Assembly (NCBI GenBank): GCA_021018995.1
Contig: CM037590.1
Location: 68,605,597 to 68,669,596, forward strand
Source of the DNA: Chloranthus sessilifolius
Lineage: Eukaryota > Streptophyta > Magnoliopsida > Chloranthales > Chloranthaceae
DNA length: 64,000 bases
Direction: 5' to 3'
The notes beneath the pieces were generated by a model. It did no database searches and was not told where the DNA came from. It saw only the letters and a list, made by a program, of their open reading frames with translations. Numbering within the stretch: position 1 is the stretch's first letter; each line of letters begins with the position of its first letter. A program made the position numbers and the translations under genes. Below, in pieces: positions 22,076-31,708 of the stretch.

Positions 22076-24435
22076 TGTAACATCCATGAATTTTGGGCGT
22101 TGAACAGTGTCCTCAAGATGCGTGCCCGACTGGTCGTAGGTTTGACCAAGTGATAGTCAACACGATGACTAGGGTTAAAGTAATCTTGATGTGAATGAAC
22201 ATGTATGTGTGGTGCTAGAGCTAGTTTAGAGATCCCATACACCTGTCTGGGGTGTATGTGCTTAACACCAAAGCTGAAGAAGAGTTTAAAAGGTTAAATA
22301 ACTAAAAGAGAAGTTATTTCTCTTTGGATGGTTGGTTGGTAGAGAGTTAAGAAGAGAGAGAGAGTAGGAGTAAATGCTATAGGAGTTGAGTGGATTGTGA
22401 ATTGAAGAAGGGCTTGTGCAATTACTCCGGATTCGACGCATAAAAGTTCATTGGAGTCGGAGCTAGAAGCCCTAGCCTTTGAGCAAAACCATTGAATCAA
22501 CTAAGGGTTGATTTGAGGTAAGTTTTTGTGGGATTTTTAATGAATGTATTGTTATACATTAACTCTAGGATAGATTGGGAAAGTGTTGAATTAAAAATAT
22601 AGAAAATAAAGGGAAATAGAAAGGGAGGGAAGTAGGAAGAAATGCCCGCGAAGGGTTGCATTTCTGACCAAATCGATTGATCGATTTGGAAATCGATTAA
22701 TCGATTTTGGCCTAGAAGTTAGCTGGGTAAAAATGCCCGAAACCGATTGATTGATTTAAAATTGATCAATCAATTTTTGAAATTTGATTAATCGAATGAA
22801 AATCGATTAATCATCTGAGCGCTCCCTGTGGCTGGAAAATCAGAGCTTGGGAAAATTGATTGATCGATTTGAGAAATCGATCAATCGATTTTAGAATTTT
22901 GATTAATCGATATGGGATCGATTAATCGATTTTGGGAGTTCGATTGATCGATTTTGGAGATCGATCAATCGATTTGGACAGTTTCTGTTGGCTTTTGTTT
23001 TAGACTTTGAGGTTCTAGGAGGGTCTTGTACCTTCTTTTATGCATCTTTCTTGATACTTTGCTTATGCTATGATGTACCATAGGTTAAGAAAGTGAGTAC
23101 AAGCATGGGGAACCGCGTTGGGCCTTGATGCTTGGAAATTCAAACACGTGAGGTAGGGAACACCTTGAACATATACTTTAATTGCAAGAGCGTGTATGTA
23201 ATAATATAGAATTGAATAAATGTGAAACTTAAGTGTGCGTTTGTGACCACTAAGTAAGGAAATTGAGATACAGATGAGTAAGTGACGTCCCCAAGGGATG
23301 TGAATGTGATAATAAGCATCTATGTGATGCGTTGAGCCAGCACATCCCTGGGATGTATGTGAACATGTAAAGTAAAGTGAATAAGATTGATAAGGCCTAA
23401 TCTACTAAAATTAGCACAATCACACGGTGAATAACTATATGTAGTGCACTCTTGATATTTAAGGTTTGGAGAATACCCCACCGACGTGACGGGATACACA
23501 CGACTGACTCGACAGGATATCCGTGACTGGTACTGCAGCCAATCCGTACACCAGTTGCACATCTCAGGGATGTATGTATGTACTTATGAGACTTAAACCC
23601 TGTCGCCTATGAGAAAGGGACCTGGGTAGTATTAAACGAATGAAAAAGAATAGAAAATGGTTTGATTAGACGATGATGGAAGGTATTCCATTGGGCGCCC
23701 GACGCTATAGTAAGTCGGGGAATATTTAAGCTATGGTTTAAGTCTTTAGGCCGAATCATTATCTTTTATGAGCAAAAATGAGAATAAATGAAACATGTAA
23801 AGTAACAGTAACATGCAGTGCATCTTTTTAGTCATTTAAATTACTTTCCAGTAAATTTATTGATACATCATGCTGTTAATTATTATAGAATATATGTGAG
23901 GGATTAACTTATATGTTCATTCAGTTGTTTCCCTATTGAGCTAGGATGTAGCTCACCCTTTAGACTATACGTCATAGGTCCCATGCTTGCGGCTGCTACT
24001 GCTTCTAGAGGCATAGATCCGGAGGAGTTAGATTACGTACCTGGAGAGGAATTGGAGCCTCCTCCTGAGGACTTCTTCTAGAGACCCTTGTATCCTTTGA
24101 TTTAGTTTTGAGACTGTACGTCTTGGTATCTCAAGCCCTTTTTGAGAAAATGTAATTATACGCTGATATATTCTTTTGGCGAACCATCTGGGGTGACCTT
24201 ATTTTATCACCGATGGTTTGGGCTTGTTCTTCTGCTCATGTAGTGGCATAGGATTAGAACTATCTTTTGAGTTTTTACTATAATATATCATTAATGAATA
24301 GAGATTTAGTTCGATTCAGTTTTTATACTTTATTTTGCTTGGTTATACCAATGTTTCGTGAGTTATTATGGGGAACGACTTTGAGGGTCATGTTGATAGC
24401 ACGGGTTTTGGAGTGCCGAAATTCGGGCTGTCACA
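22076..24435 (+). mobile_element. Solo LTR 2
   Basis: It begins TGTAACATCC and ends GGGCTGTCACA, flanked by an exact 5-bp duplication TTGAA (22071-22075, 24436-24440). Copy A has the empty site at about 4824. It is 2360 bases with no internal coding region. The beginning (TTGAACAGTG, GTGCCCGACTGGTC) and end match solo LTR 1 read on the minus strand, so both belong to one group. An ATCGAT-rich array lies at 22670-22980. Confidence 0.86.
22670..22980. repeat. ATCGATTGATCGAT-rich array inside solo LTR 2
   Basis: Repeated AATCGATTGATCGATTT and ATTAATCGATTTT words, mixing perfect and imperfect palindromes around ATCGAT. Position within the LTR is comparable to the TCGATCGA array of solo LTR 1. 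Confidence 0.8.
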
Positions 24436-24440
24436 TTGAA

Positions 24441-26180
24441 GGGTGGTGATAACAACACCAATTTTTTCCACATAATGGCTAATGCAAGATCCAATAAAAA
24501 GTTGTTGACCAGAATTGCGACAAACGGGGTAGAGATTTCAGACCCTGACCAGATCAAATTGTAGACCGTTGATTTCTATCAAATGTTATACCAAGATGAA
24601 GGGTGGTCCAAGCCACATCTTTTTTTTTTTTTTTGATAACCTAGGTATCCGGGCCTCTTAGAGGCCCCTCCTAATCCCAGGGCCACATGCGCACCCCAAA
24701 TTCAATACATGCTGAGCTAGCACATGATATAAATCCCTAGGGTGGCCTCAAGGGGGGGAGGGGATTCGAACTCCGGTCTCCTGCTTTTGGAAGCATGTAC
24801 CTAGCCAGCTCACCTAATCCCTTGAGGTGGTCCAAGCCACATCTTGATGGCCTTTCTTTTCCTACCATCAGCCCAACAAACTATACATCCTTGGAGAAGT
24901 CATTCGCCAAAGCTGAAATCTGGATATTGCCATCAGGTCTTGTGGCAAAAACAAGTCCCCGGACCCCGATTGCTTCAATATGGAATTTTTTGTTAGCTTC
25001 TAGGCCATCATTAAACTCGATATCCTTGAGTTCTGTAAAGAATTCCATTCTCGGGCGGCTATAAGAAAAAGTTTCAATTCAACTTTCCTTGTCCTTATCC
25101 CCAAGAAAGAAGGTGCGACTAATTTATGTGACTTTCGTCCCATCAGCCTGATTAATTATCTCTATAAAATTCTGGCTAAGGTGCTCGTTAACCGCCTTAA
25201 ACTCATAGTGGGATCTATCACTTCTGAAACCCAAGGAGATTTTATCCGGGGTCATCAACTCATGGATATGGCGGTCATTGCTCATGAGGTTGTCCATTCG
25301 GCTCACTCAAGCCATTTTTCTGCCTTTGTTTGGAAGGTTGATATGGAGAAGGCATACTACCGGGTCAAATGCGACTACTTGGATTATCAGTTGCTTCATT
25401 TCGATTTTGGCGATATTTGGAGGAAATGGATGAAAGCCTGTGTCACCTCCCCCTGGTTCTTCGTGATTGTCAATGGAACTCTTGCAGGGTATTTCAAAAG
25501 CTCACGTGGTCTAAAGACAGGGAGACCCTCTCTCTTTGTTGCTCTTTAATTTAGTTGGTGAGGCTTTGGGAGCCCTCATCTCTAAATCTCGGGAATTGAA
25601 CCGGATCTCAGGTATATCGGTGGGCACCGATGGTTGCGCTGTCACGCATCTCTAATACATTGATGATACCATTCTCTTCGGCAAAGCCAACCAGGATAAG
25701 ATTTCAGCCCTTGCTAACATTCTCGTGATTTATGAAGTTGAATATGGTCAAAGGGTCAATTTGTTAAAATCCACAATTTTTGGTATTCACACTAATCTTT
25801 CAGAAGTTGAGATCTTGGAAAACACGATTTCCTGGATGTTTTCTCCCCTTCTTATTAATTATTTGGGACTTCCCTTGGGTGCGGGTAAGCCTAGAGCCAA
25901 CGATTGGGACAACCTCATTAAGAGATTTCAAAGGAAGCTTGCCACATTGAAGGGCAAATTCCTTAGTACAGGGGGTCGCCTACAACTGTTAAACTCAGTC
26001 CTTGCTAACCATCTTATTTTCTTTATGTCTGCCTTCAAATGCCCTATGTCGATTATTCGTATGCTTGAGAAAATTGAACGAGATTTTCTATGGGAATGCT
26101 TAGGTCTGGAGGAGAAATACCATTTGGTTACTTGGGATGTGTGCCAATTACCTAAATATGTTGGGGGACTTGGTATCTGA
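24441..26180 (+). pseudogene. LINE ORF2 reverse transcriptase (copy B)
   Basis: This part synthesises cDNA by target-primed reverse transcription. Blocks: DFRPISLINYLYKILAKV-like text near 25130, FVWKVDMEKAYYRV near 25330, YIDDTILFG at 25656-25685 (Ile in place of the usual Ala of YADD), then INYLGLPLG (about 25853), STGGRLQLLNSVLANHLIFF (about 25970) and IERDFLWE. Several stops and frame changes are present. A SINE sits inside at 24622-24826. The thumb region missing from copy A is present here. Confidence 0.88.
24622..24826 (-). mobile_element. tRNA-derived SINE
   Basis: On the minus strand it starts CTCAAGGGATTAGGTGAGCT, has a box A-like GCTGGCTAGGTAC and a box B GAGTTCGAATCCCC, and ends in poly-A (T15 at 24620-24634 on the plus strand). 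It is flanked by a 19-bp duplication GTGGTCCAAGCCACATCTT (24603-24621, 24827-24845), and copy A has the single uninterrupted site at about 4993. About 205 bases. A SINE relies on LINE enzymes in trans, and here it landed in a LINE. Confidence 0.92.
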
Positions 26181-26204
26181 AACCTCCATTGCACCAATTT
26201 AGCG

Positions 26205-27414
26205 TTGCTCGGTAAATGGCTGTGGCGAGCAGGGTGGTCCGATTCGGAACAAAACAGATTATGGGTCTCCATTCTTATCCAAAAATATGGGGGAATGCCG
26301 GGAGCTTGGCGGATCAACGTTTCTCATACTAGGCACATTTCGGCCTGGTGGAAAGATATTTGCTCTATTTGGTCGGTCTTTACATGGAAGGTTTGCTTCA
26401 ACTAGGGCGATGGATCTCAGATTTCCTTTTGGGAAGACCCTTGGCTTCTTCTTTATCCACTGAAATATGCATTTTTGATGATCTTAAATATCTCATCCAC
26501 CCCAGAGGAAGCTGATTTCCTCTCGATGAATGGGAATTTTGTGGTTTGGGATATCACCACAAGGAGGGCGTTGCGAGACGACGAGGTGGTGCCTTTCCTA
26601 AACCTATTGTCCTTGCTGTACGGTTGCCACATAAACCATCGAGGCCGCGACTTGAGAATGTGGTTGGCAAATACAAAAGGAGTTTTTTCGGTCAGATCCT
26701 TTTGCCAAGCCCTCACGAATAGACCACTGATTAGAGCCAGTTGGGCCTTCATCTGGAAGGCTTCGATCCCTCCAAAGGTTAAATTCTTCATATGGACGGT
26801 AGTAAGAGGGCGCATCTTGACGATGGACTAGTTAATCAAGCGCGGCAAAGACCTCCCAAATAGTTGTCCAATATGTCTCACCTCTGAAGAGTCCATCCCT
26901 CACCTTCTTATCCACTGCTGCGTCACCACGAAAGCTTGGGGTATCCTTTTGAAATCTTTCGACCTCAGCTGGGTTCCCCCGGATAGCTTGACAGAGTTTC
27001 TTTTCTCATGGAACTGATTGAAGTGGGAAGGCGCACAAGGTGCTTTCTGGAGGTTAGGAGCATTTGTGATTATGGGGAACCTTTGGCTTGAAAGGAATGC
27101 CCAGATCTTCCAACACAAAACATGTCCGATTGGATCCATAATGAACCTAGTTAAAGACACGATGTGCCATTGGATTCTGTTAGACAAATATGGGGGGGAG
27201 GGCAGTGGGTAGTTCTGTATGTGAGCTTTTGTTTCTCTATTTTTGCGGCCCTTTGGATCTCTAGGTGGCTTGGGGGTAGGTTGAATTAGCTTTCCCGCCC
27301 TTTGCCCCTTTTTAGTCTTTATCTTTTTTCTCTCTTTCTCCATGTTTCTTTCCAACTCCTCACTGCTTTCTTATTATACTTTGTTTTACCAATAAAAAAA
27401 GAAAGATAAAGAGA
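26205..27414 (+). pseudogene. LINE ORF2 C-terminus with zf-RVT, 3' UTR and A-rich tail
   Basis: Text such as FSVRSFCQALTN (about 26690), FIWKASIPPKVKFFIWT (26740-26800) and CPICLTSEESIPHLLIHCC (26865-26925) is the zf-RVT zinc-binding domain at the end of plant L1 ORF2. The frame ends near 27200, and a T/C-rich 3' UTR leads to AATAAAAAAAGAAAG. The 12-bp target duplication AAGATAAAGAGA closes the LINE at 27414. Stops are present, for example at 26829. Confidence 0.85.
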
Positions 27415-27623
27415 TGCTGCCCTTTGAATTAGGATAAACAACCCTCTTTAAAAGAGCATGATTTTTTATGCTCTATTAAAGATGGACGTTTTTCATGTTT
27501 CAAAGAGTAGCCTCCCCTTTTTTCATCTTCCAATCCTTCTGTCTCAACCATATTCATTTGCAACAACAAAGCAACAATTGCTCTTTCCTACTCTTCCAAA
27601 GAGCAATGCCAGTCATAACCTTA

Positions 27624-28581
27624 ATTTCTTTATTGACTCTTATATCGGACCATATGCAACATACATTTAATTTCTATGCAAACGTGACTATAAGAAAACA
27701 TCAAGATTAATTGATAGAGTTGCATACATTTAAGCTATGACAATGCCTAACTAGGATAGTCATATAAGTAAAAGTGCTAGATATGTTACATTTCCCACCT
27801 ACACCGACTCCAAGAACATAGTATTCTAATATTAATCTAAATAGAAAAACTTTAATATAGATCTAAATAGAAACAATTATTAATTCAACCTTAAAACCTA
27901 AAACAAGGAAACAATTTAAAAAAATTACCTCCAACATTCAGTTGATGAAGAAAGATGGGCTAACGAGTGGTAATATAGGTATGTTTATATGTATTATTTG
28001 ATGACGAGGTGTTGATCTGCTTCAGTTGGCTTATATGTTGTTGATGCTATCTTTTGCACCTGGAAATTCTGTAAATCAAGGCGAAGGATTATAACTTTAA
28101 GTGTACCTAATTTACATTGCAAACTTCAAATGTAAAGGAAACCAGGAAGAAAAGATTAGAACAACATATAAATTCAACCTGGATCATGAAACAAGAACAT
28201 ATAATTTCCATTTTTATAAATGATCATCCTATATAATTAAAATCTACTCATTACTAACCGACAAAGAATTAATAAGCATAAAAATTACAATACAACAGTC
28301 AAAACCTTTGAAAAGCATGCATATTACAAGAAAGTATACTGTGAAAACCGCCACCGCAATGGAAGAACACCCACTCATTAGTATACTACAAAGAGACACA
28401 ATGAAAAAGAGTGATAGGTTTGGAGTTTATCTAATTAATAATAGGCCTTCATCAAGTAACTGTTTATTACGAGGCTATCTTGTTCCCCGTTTAAGAGAGA
28501 AGTTGATACTAGGTGGACCCGAGAGTCAAGTGACTTGGTTAATGGTTTACGTTTTAGGGATGTGGAAATTGGTTTCCCCGC
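27624..28581. other. Copy C left part: AT-rich, no supported gene
   Basis: Parts match 10470-10920 and 8560-8800 (GATCTAAATAG words near 27830-27890; GGAAATTCTGTAAATCAAGG near 28062). A 101-residue open frame at 28308-28613 has no recognisable motif and runs into the MITE, so I do not call it a gene. Confidence 0.5.
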
Positions 28582-28799
28582 GTGTGGCATGGGATTTTAA
28601 GACCATGATCTAAAGATCTATAGTACCTAAGATCGGGATGAGAAAACATTTGTATCATGTGATTCAACAGGAGTCAACGCCCTTAAAAGATCAACAGTGT
28701 CGAAGATTTTCATGGTAGCCATTCACTTAAAAAAAGTGTTGACCACTTTGAATCATATGAGGGGAGATGTTTTTAGATAAGGCTTTCAAATCAAACGAC
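28582..28799. mobile_element. Foldback MITE, ATGATCTAAAG family, copy 4 (left part)
   Basis: It has the left arm GGGATTTTAAGACCATGATC and the usual interior. The right arm is interrupted by the giant LTR element and its last bases (ACACATAATGAAACC) lie at 61004-61018. The host MITE is therefore older than the giant element. Confidence 0.65.
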
Positions 28800-30312
28800 T
28801 GTAGACACCCAAGTTTGGCCCAAGGCCTGATCGAAACACCTTTCGAGAGAGGCGCATTTTTGAGCTTTTGATGGCATATATGGAACCCTTAGGAATCACC
28901 TCAAAGCCTTAGGAATCACCCTAGATCCCTTAGGAACCTATCCCAGACCTTTAGAAACCGGTCCTAACCATTAGAACTCATTCCAAACCCTAAACCTAAC
29001 CTTCTCGAGCAATGGATAAAGAATGGTGCACTGGGACTAGCTGAGGTCTTCTACTAATATCAAATCTCATACTATTGAAAACTAGAGATCGTCAGCTTTC
29101 CAACGGTCCAAGAATCGCCCCAATCGGAGGTATACATCAAAAGATATGGCAAATCGAGCTTGAAGGGCATGAATGTAAAGTCATGTGGGCCCCTTAGGGA
29201 CTTGGCGCAACAGGCCAATTCAAAAGTGGGCCCCATCCTCGCGAGCTGACTTCCAGGCACTGTACATACTATTTTACTATACATTTGCTGCGCCAAGCAT
29301 ATGAACAGTAACTGTTGGAATTTACCCCGAAAATCATGACTAGGGTTTGACTGGTTGACCTTCTCGACCTTTGGGGTGTGTTTTGCTAGTTCTGTTGCAT
29401 CCTTTTGAAGCCTATTTGTACCCCTTTAAGTGGCTTAAGGCCTCACCCCATCATCCACCATTGGAGGACCTTCTCACACATTTCAAGGCTCCAAAAACCC
29501 TAGGAAACCTTATATGTTAGATTACCTAATTTTTAACCATGTTTAGCATCTAAACACCCTCCTAAGCCACCCATTTCCTATAAATAGAGTCCCTCTCCCC
29601 TTGGTTTAAGGGTTGAGAATTTCTACCTAAGAGAGAAAGAGCTTAAAGTGAGAAGATCTTTTTCCCTTTGGTGCACTCCTCCCATACAAATTTCAAAATT
29701 TCAAAACCTCCTTCCAAGCTTTACACTTCATCCAAAATCTCTAGGTTAGGTGCGTGTGATCCCCTAGCCTCCCTTCCCTACCTCTTAGCTTAAAGCCTTA
29801 GGAGTTAGAAACCCATTTTCCACCATACAAGCCTTCAAGAGTTCATCAAAGCAAGCCATGCAAGGCTCCTCTACGGTGCTACAAGGGCCTGAGGGCTCTG
29901 GCTCTCCCCTTTCTTCTCCTATCTCTTTTTGGCATTTCCTACCCTTTCATTTGTGCCATTACGCCGCCAAATTTTCGGTAGAAACGGAGGGGCACAAATA
30001 GGATTGGAGGCCCATTTGGGCAAGAGGGAACCATTTCCTTTTCTTTTACATCATTTTATTTTGGGCCATAAGTAGAGACCGCGTTTAGCGAGTTGATCGG
30101 GTGCCTAACACCTCCCCGATCGATAACCGAAGCCTCTACCCAAGAGCTTTTGGTGTGGACCGGATTCAAAGTCATATTTTTAGTACTTCGGTGCTCATAA
30201 AAATGAACTAGGTATCCCGGGACACCGAAAGCTCCGGGTGGCGACTCTATAGTTTTTTTCGTTAGAGAGCGCATCGTCGCGACGGGATCGACCCGATTCC
30301 TACGGTTGCACA
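28800..30312 (+). repeat. 5' LTR of the giant Tat element
   Basis: It starts TGTAGACACCC and ends GGTTGCACA. A TATA box (TATAAATA, 29579-29586) sits roughly in the middle, so transcripts should start near 29610 and the R/U5 part covers the second half. It aligns with 59531-60999, with small indels and mostly transition differences. Confidence 0.93.
29579..29586 (+). promoter_or_regulatory. TATA box of 5' LTR
   Basis: TATAAATA in the context CCTATAAATAGAG. The same box is at 60266-60273 in the 3' LTR. This is the likely core promoter of the giant element. Confidence 0.7.
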
Positions 30313-30314
30313 GA

Positions 30315-30332
30315 TGGCAACTCTGCTGGGGA
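30315..30332 (+). other. Primer binding site candidate of the giant element
   Basis: TGGCAACTCTGCTGGGGA begins two bases after the LTR end. Similar TGGCGACTCTGCTGGGGA sites follow LTRs of many plant Tat-type elements. I did not determine the matching tRNA. Confidence 0.65.
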
Positions 30333-31708
30333 TTAGCTAGTAGACCTTCCCCTTGAACTAGGCCTTTTTTTTAAAATTTTTTTTCTAACATATTATTGCT
30401 GTTTTTTTAGTGTATTTTTGCTATTTTTTTACTCACCCCTCCGATTAAGTCGTTTTACTTACCCCTACTTTTACGTCATTTACGAGCATTAGCCGATTGG
30501 CGGGCCTACTTGCACATAACCTTTATTTTCCTTACTTTTCTGTCATTTTAGTGCCTTAGCTGATTGGCTGGCCTACTTGAGCTTTGTCTTTCAATTCATT
30601 TAAATTTCTGTCATTTAAAGTGCCTTAGCCGATTGGCGGGCCTACTTGAGCACTCATATTCCGCCAGTGGACGCTGACTCGTAGTGGCGGCACGGGATAA
30701 TCACCCCCAGTCTTTGAACTAAAGAAAACTCCCAAAAAAAAAGAAAAAAAAAACTTTGAAAAAAAAATTTAAAATTGAACCAAGTTAGAGAGCTTAATTA
30801 ATTTATTTTTGCGGGTTAGATTTTCAAAGGGGTTGGATTAGGCAAACACATAAACATCTGGGTCTTAGTATGGCGGCAACCCCTAGTGGTGATGATCTAG
30901 AAAAGTCCCAGCCCACCTAGTATCTGAGAAGGCGCTTGCGCCAGAGGTATATTGGGTGGGTTCCCATTCCAAAGCTTAAAACCCTTGGGGGAGTGCGCTA
31001 GCGAGTTATACCGGACTCAATCCTTTAGGCATCGGGGAGGAGAGAATCGATTACCAAAAAACAGATCAGTTCCCGGAAGCCTAGCTTCCACAAAACCAAA
31101 AAAGGAGACTCATTTCGGGTGTTGGTGGCTATTGTCAAAAACTCTGAAGTATCTGTTTTTGGCTGGCGCATGTATTAGTTGCGCCAACACAAAAAGCTAG
31201 AATTTATAACTGGCGCAACTAATAGTTGCGCCAGCTTTAAACTCCACTTTTTTACCTTGGCGCAACTAATAGTTGCGCCAGTGTAAAAGAGCTCCCCTGC
31301 AACCTGGGCACAAGTATTAGTTGCACCAGGTTTGTTTGCAGCACCTCAGCCTGAATCTGTGGCCTTCTTCACCTCTCGAGTCCCCCGATCAGTGTGCTTA
31401 GTGCCTTGTTTGGGCCCCGCCATACGCCCCCGCCGGTCAAAAGTGGGCAACTTCTTTTTGGCTCATTCCGGGGGTTGGGTTGTTTGCCTCAATTTTTGTG
31501 CCTTCAATAGATTGAAGGTTCTCCTTCGATTCTTTCGAAGTACCTCGGAATCGTAGCCGCGGGTCTTGAATTAAGGTACGAGAGCCACCCGAAAAGGGAA
31601 TTCCAAGGCCTCGGAACCTTTGTTTTTCAAAACTCTTTAAAAAAATTCATAAAAAATATAAATAATTAAAACCCAAAAAAAAATAGATAGTTTTGTGATG
31701 CCGACACA
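30333..31708 (+). other. Leader of the giant element (5' UTR)
   Basis: A noncoding stretch between the primer site and the first gag ATG (31709). It has three GCCGATTGGC(G/T)GGCCTACTTG repeats (about 30492, 30550, 30629), a purine-rich run and, at 31164-31328, the first palindrome array. The direct repeats and palindromes are the only structure I can support. Confidence 0.6.
31164..31328. repeat. Palindrome array 1 (four copies, 47-bp pitch)
   Basis: Copies start at 31164, 31211, 31258 and 31305, exactly 47 bases apart. The palindrome is arm TGGCGCAACTA, one centre base, arm TAGTTGCGCCA. Copies 2 and 3 are perfect, 1 and 4 imperfect. The three 24-base spacers are unlike each other. It lies 380-545 bases before the gag ATG. 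Confidence 0.9.

Larger units (their letters stand above)
16280..27402 (+). mobile_element. L1-type LINE, end-to-end copy B with nested insertions
   Basis: It runs from just after the left target duplication (here AGATAAAAAG, better kept in copy A) to the A-rich tail AATAAAAAAAG before AAGATAAAGAGA (27403-27414). Removing the solo LTRs, SINE and MITE leaves about 5.3-5.5 kb, the usual size of a plant L1. Order: ORF1 (16332-17940), endonuclease (18100-18800), RT (24441-26180), zf-RVT (26640-27030), and a 3' UTR with T/C-rich text. It is inactive, with many stops and frame changes. Confidence 0.88.
16173..27623. mobile_element. Harbinger-like MITE (Tourist type), interrupted by a LINE
   Basis: The ends are at 16176 (GGCAATGTTTGACATTGCTC) and 27620 (inverted, GAGCAATGCCAGTCATAACC), each bordered by TTA. 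Copy C keeps the empty site TTTTAATTTCTC at 63967-63978, with a single TTA at 63969-63971. Without the LINE the MITE is only about 320 bases: 16176-16279 plus 27415-27620. TTA duplication and termini fit PIF/Harbinger. No transposase. Confidence 0.8.

Noticed and set aside
22076-24435. Complete non-autonomous LTR element instead of a solo LTR
   Set aside because: No internal pair of long direct repeats or primer site was visible; a single long LTR fits better.
24740-24826. tRNA gene
   Set aside because: Box A and box B are present, but the poly-A tail and 19-bp target duplication show it is a SINE; no full cloverleaf is seen.
28308-28613. 101-residue plus-strand frame
   Set aside because: It runs into the MITE arm, has no motif, and is not kept in the paralogous regions.
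31164-31328. Regularly spaced palindromic repeats resembling a CRISPR array
   Set aside because: The context is a plant LTR element, there are no cas genes, only three or four copies per array, and spacers are 24-25 bases inside a retroelement leader.
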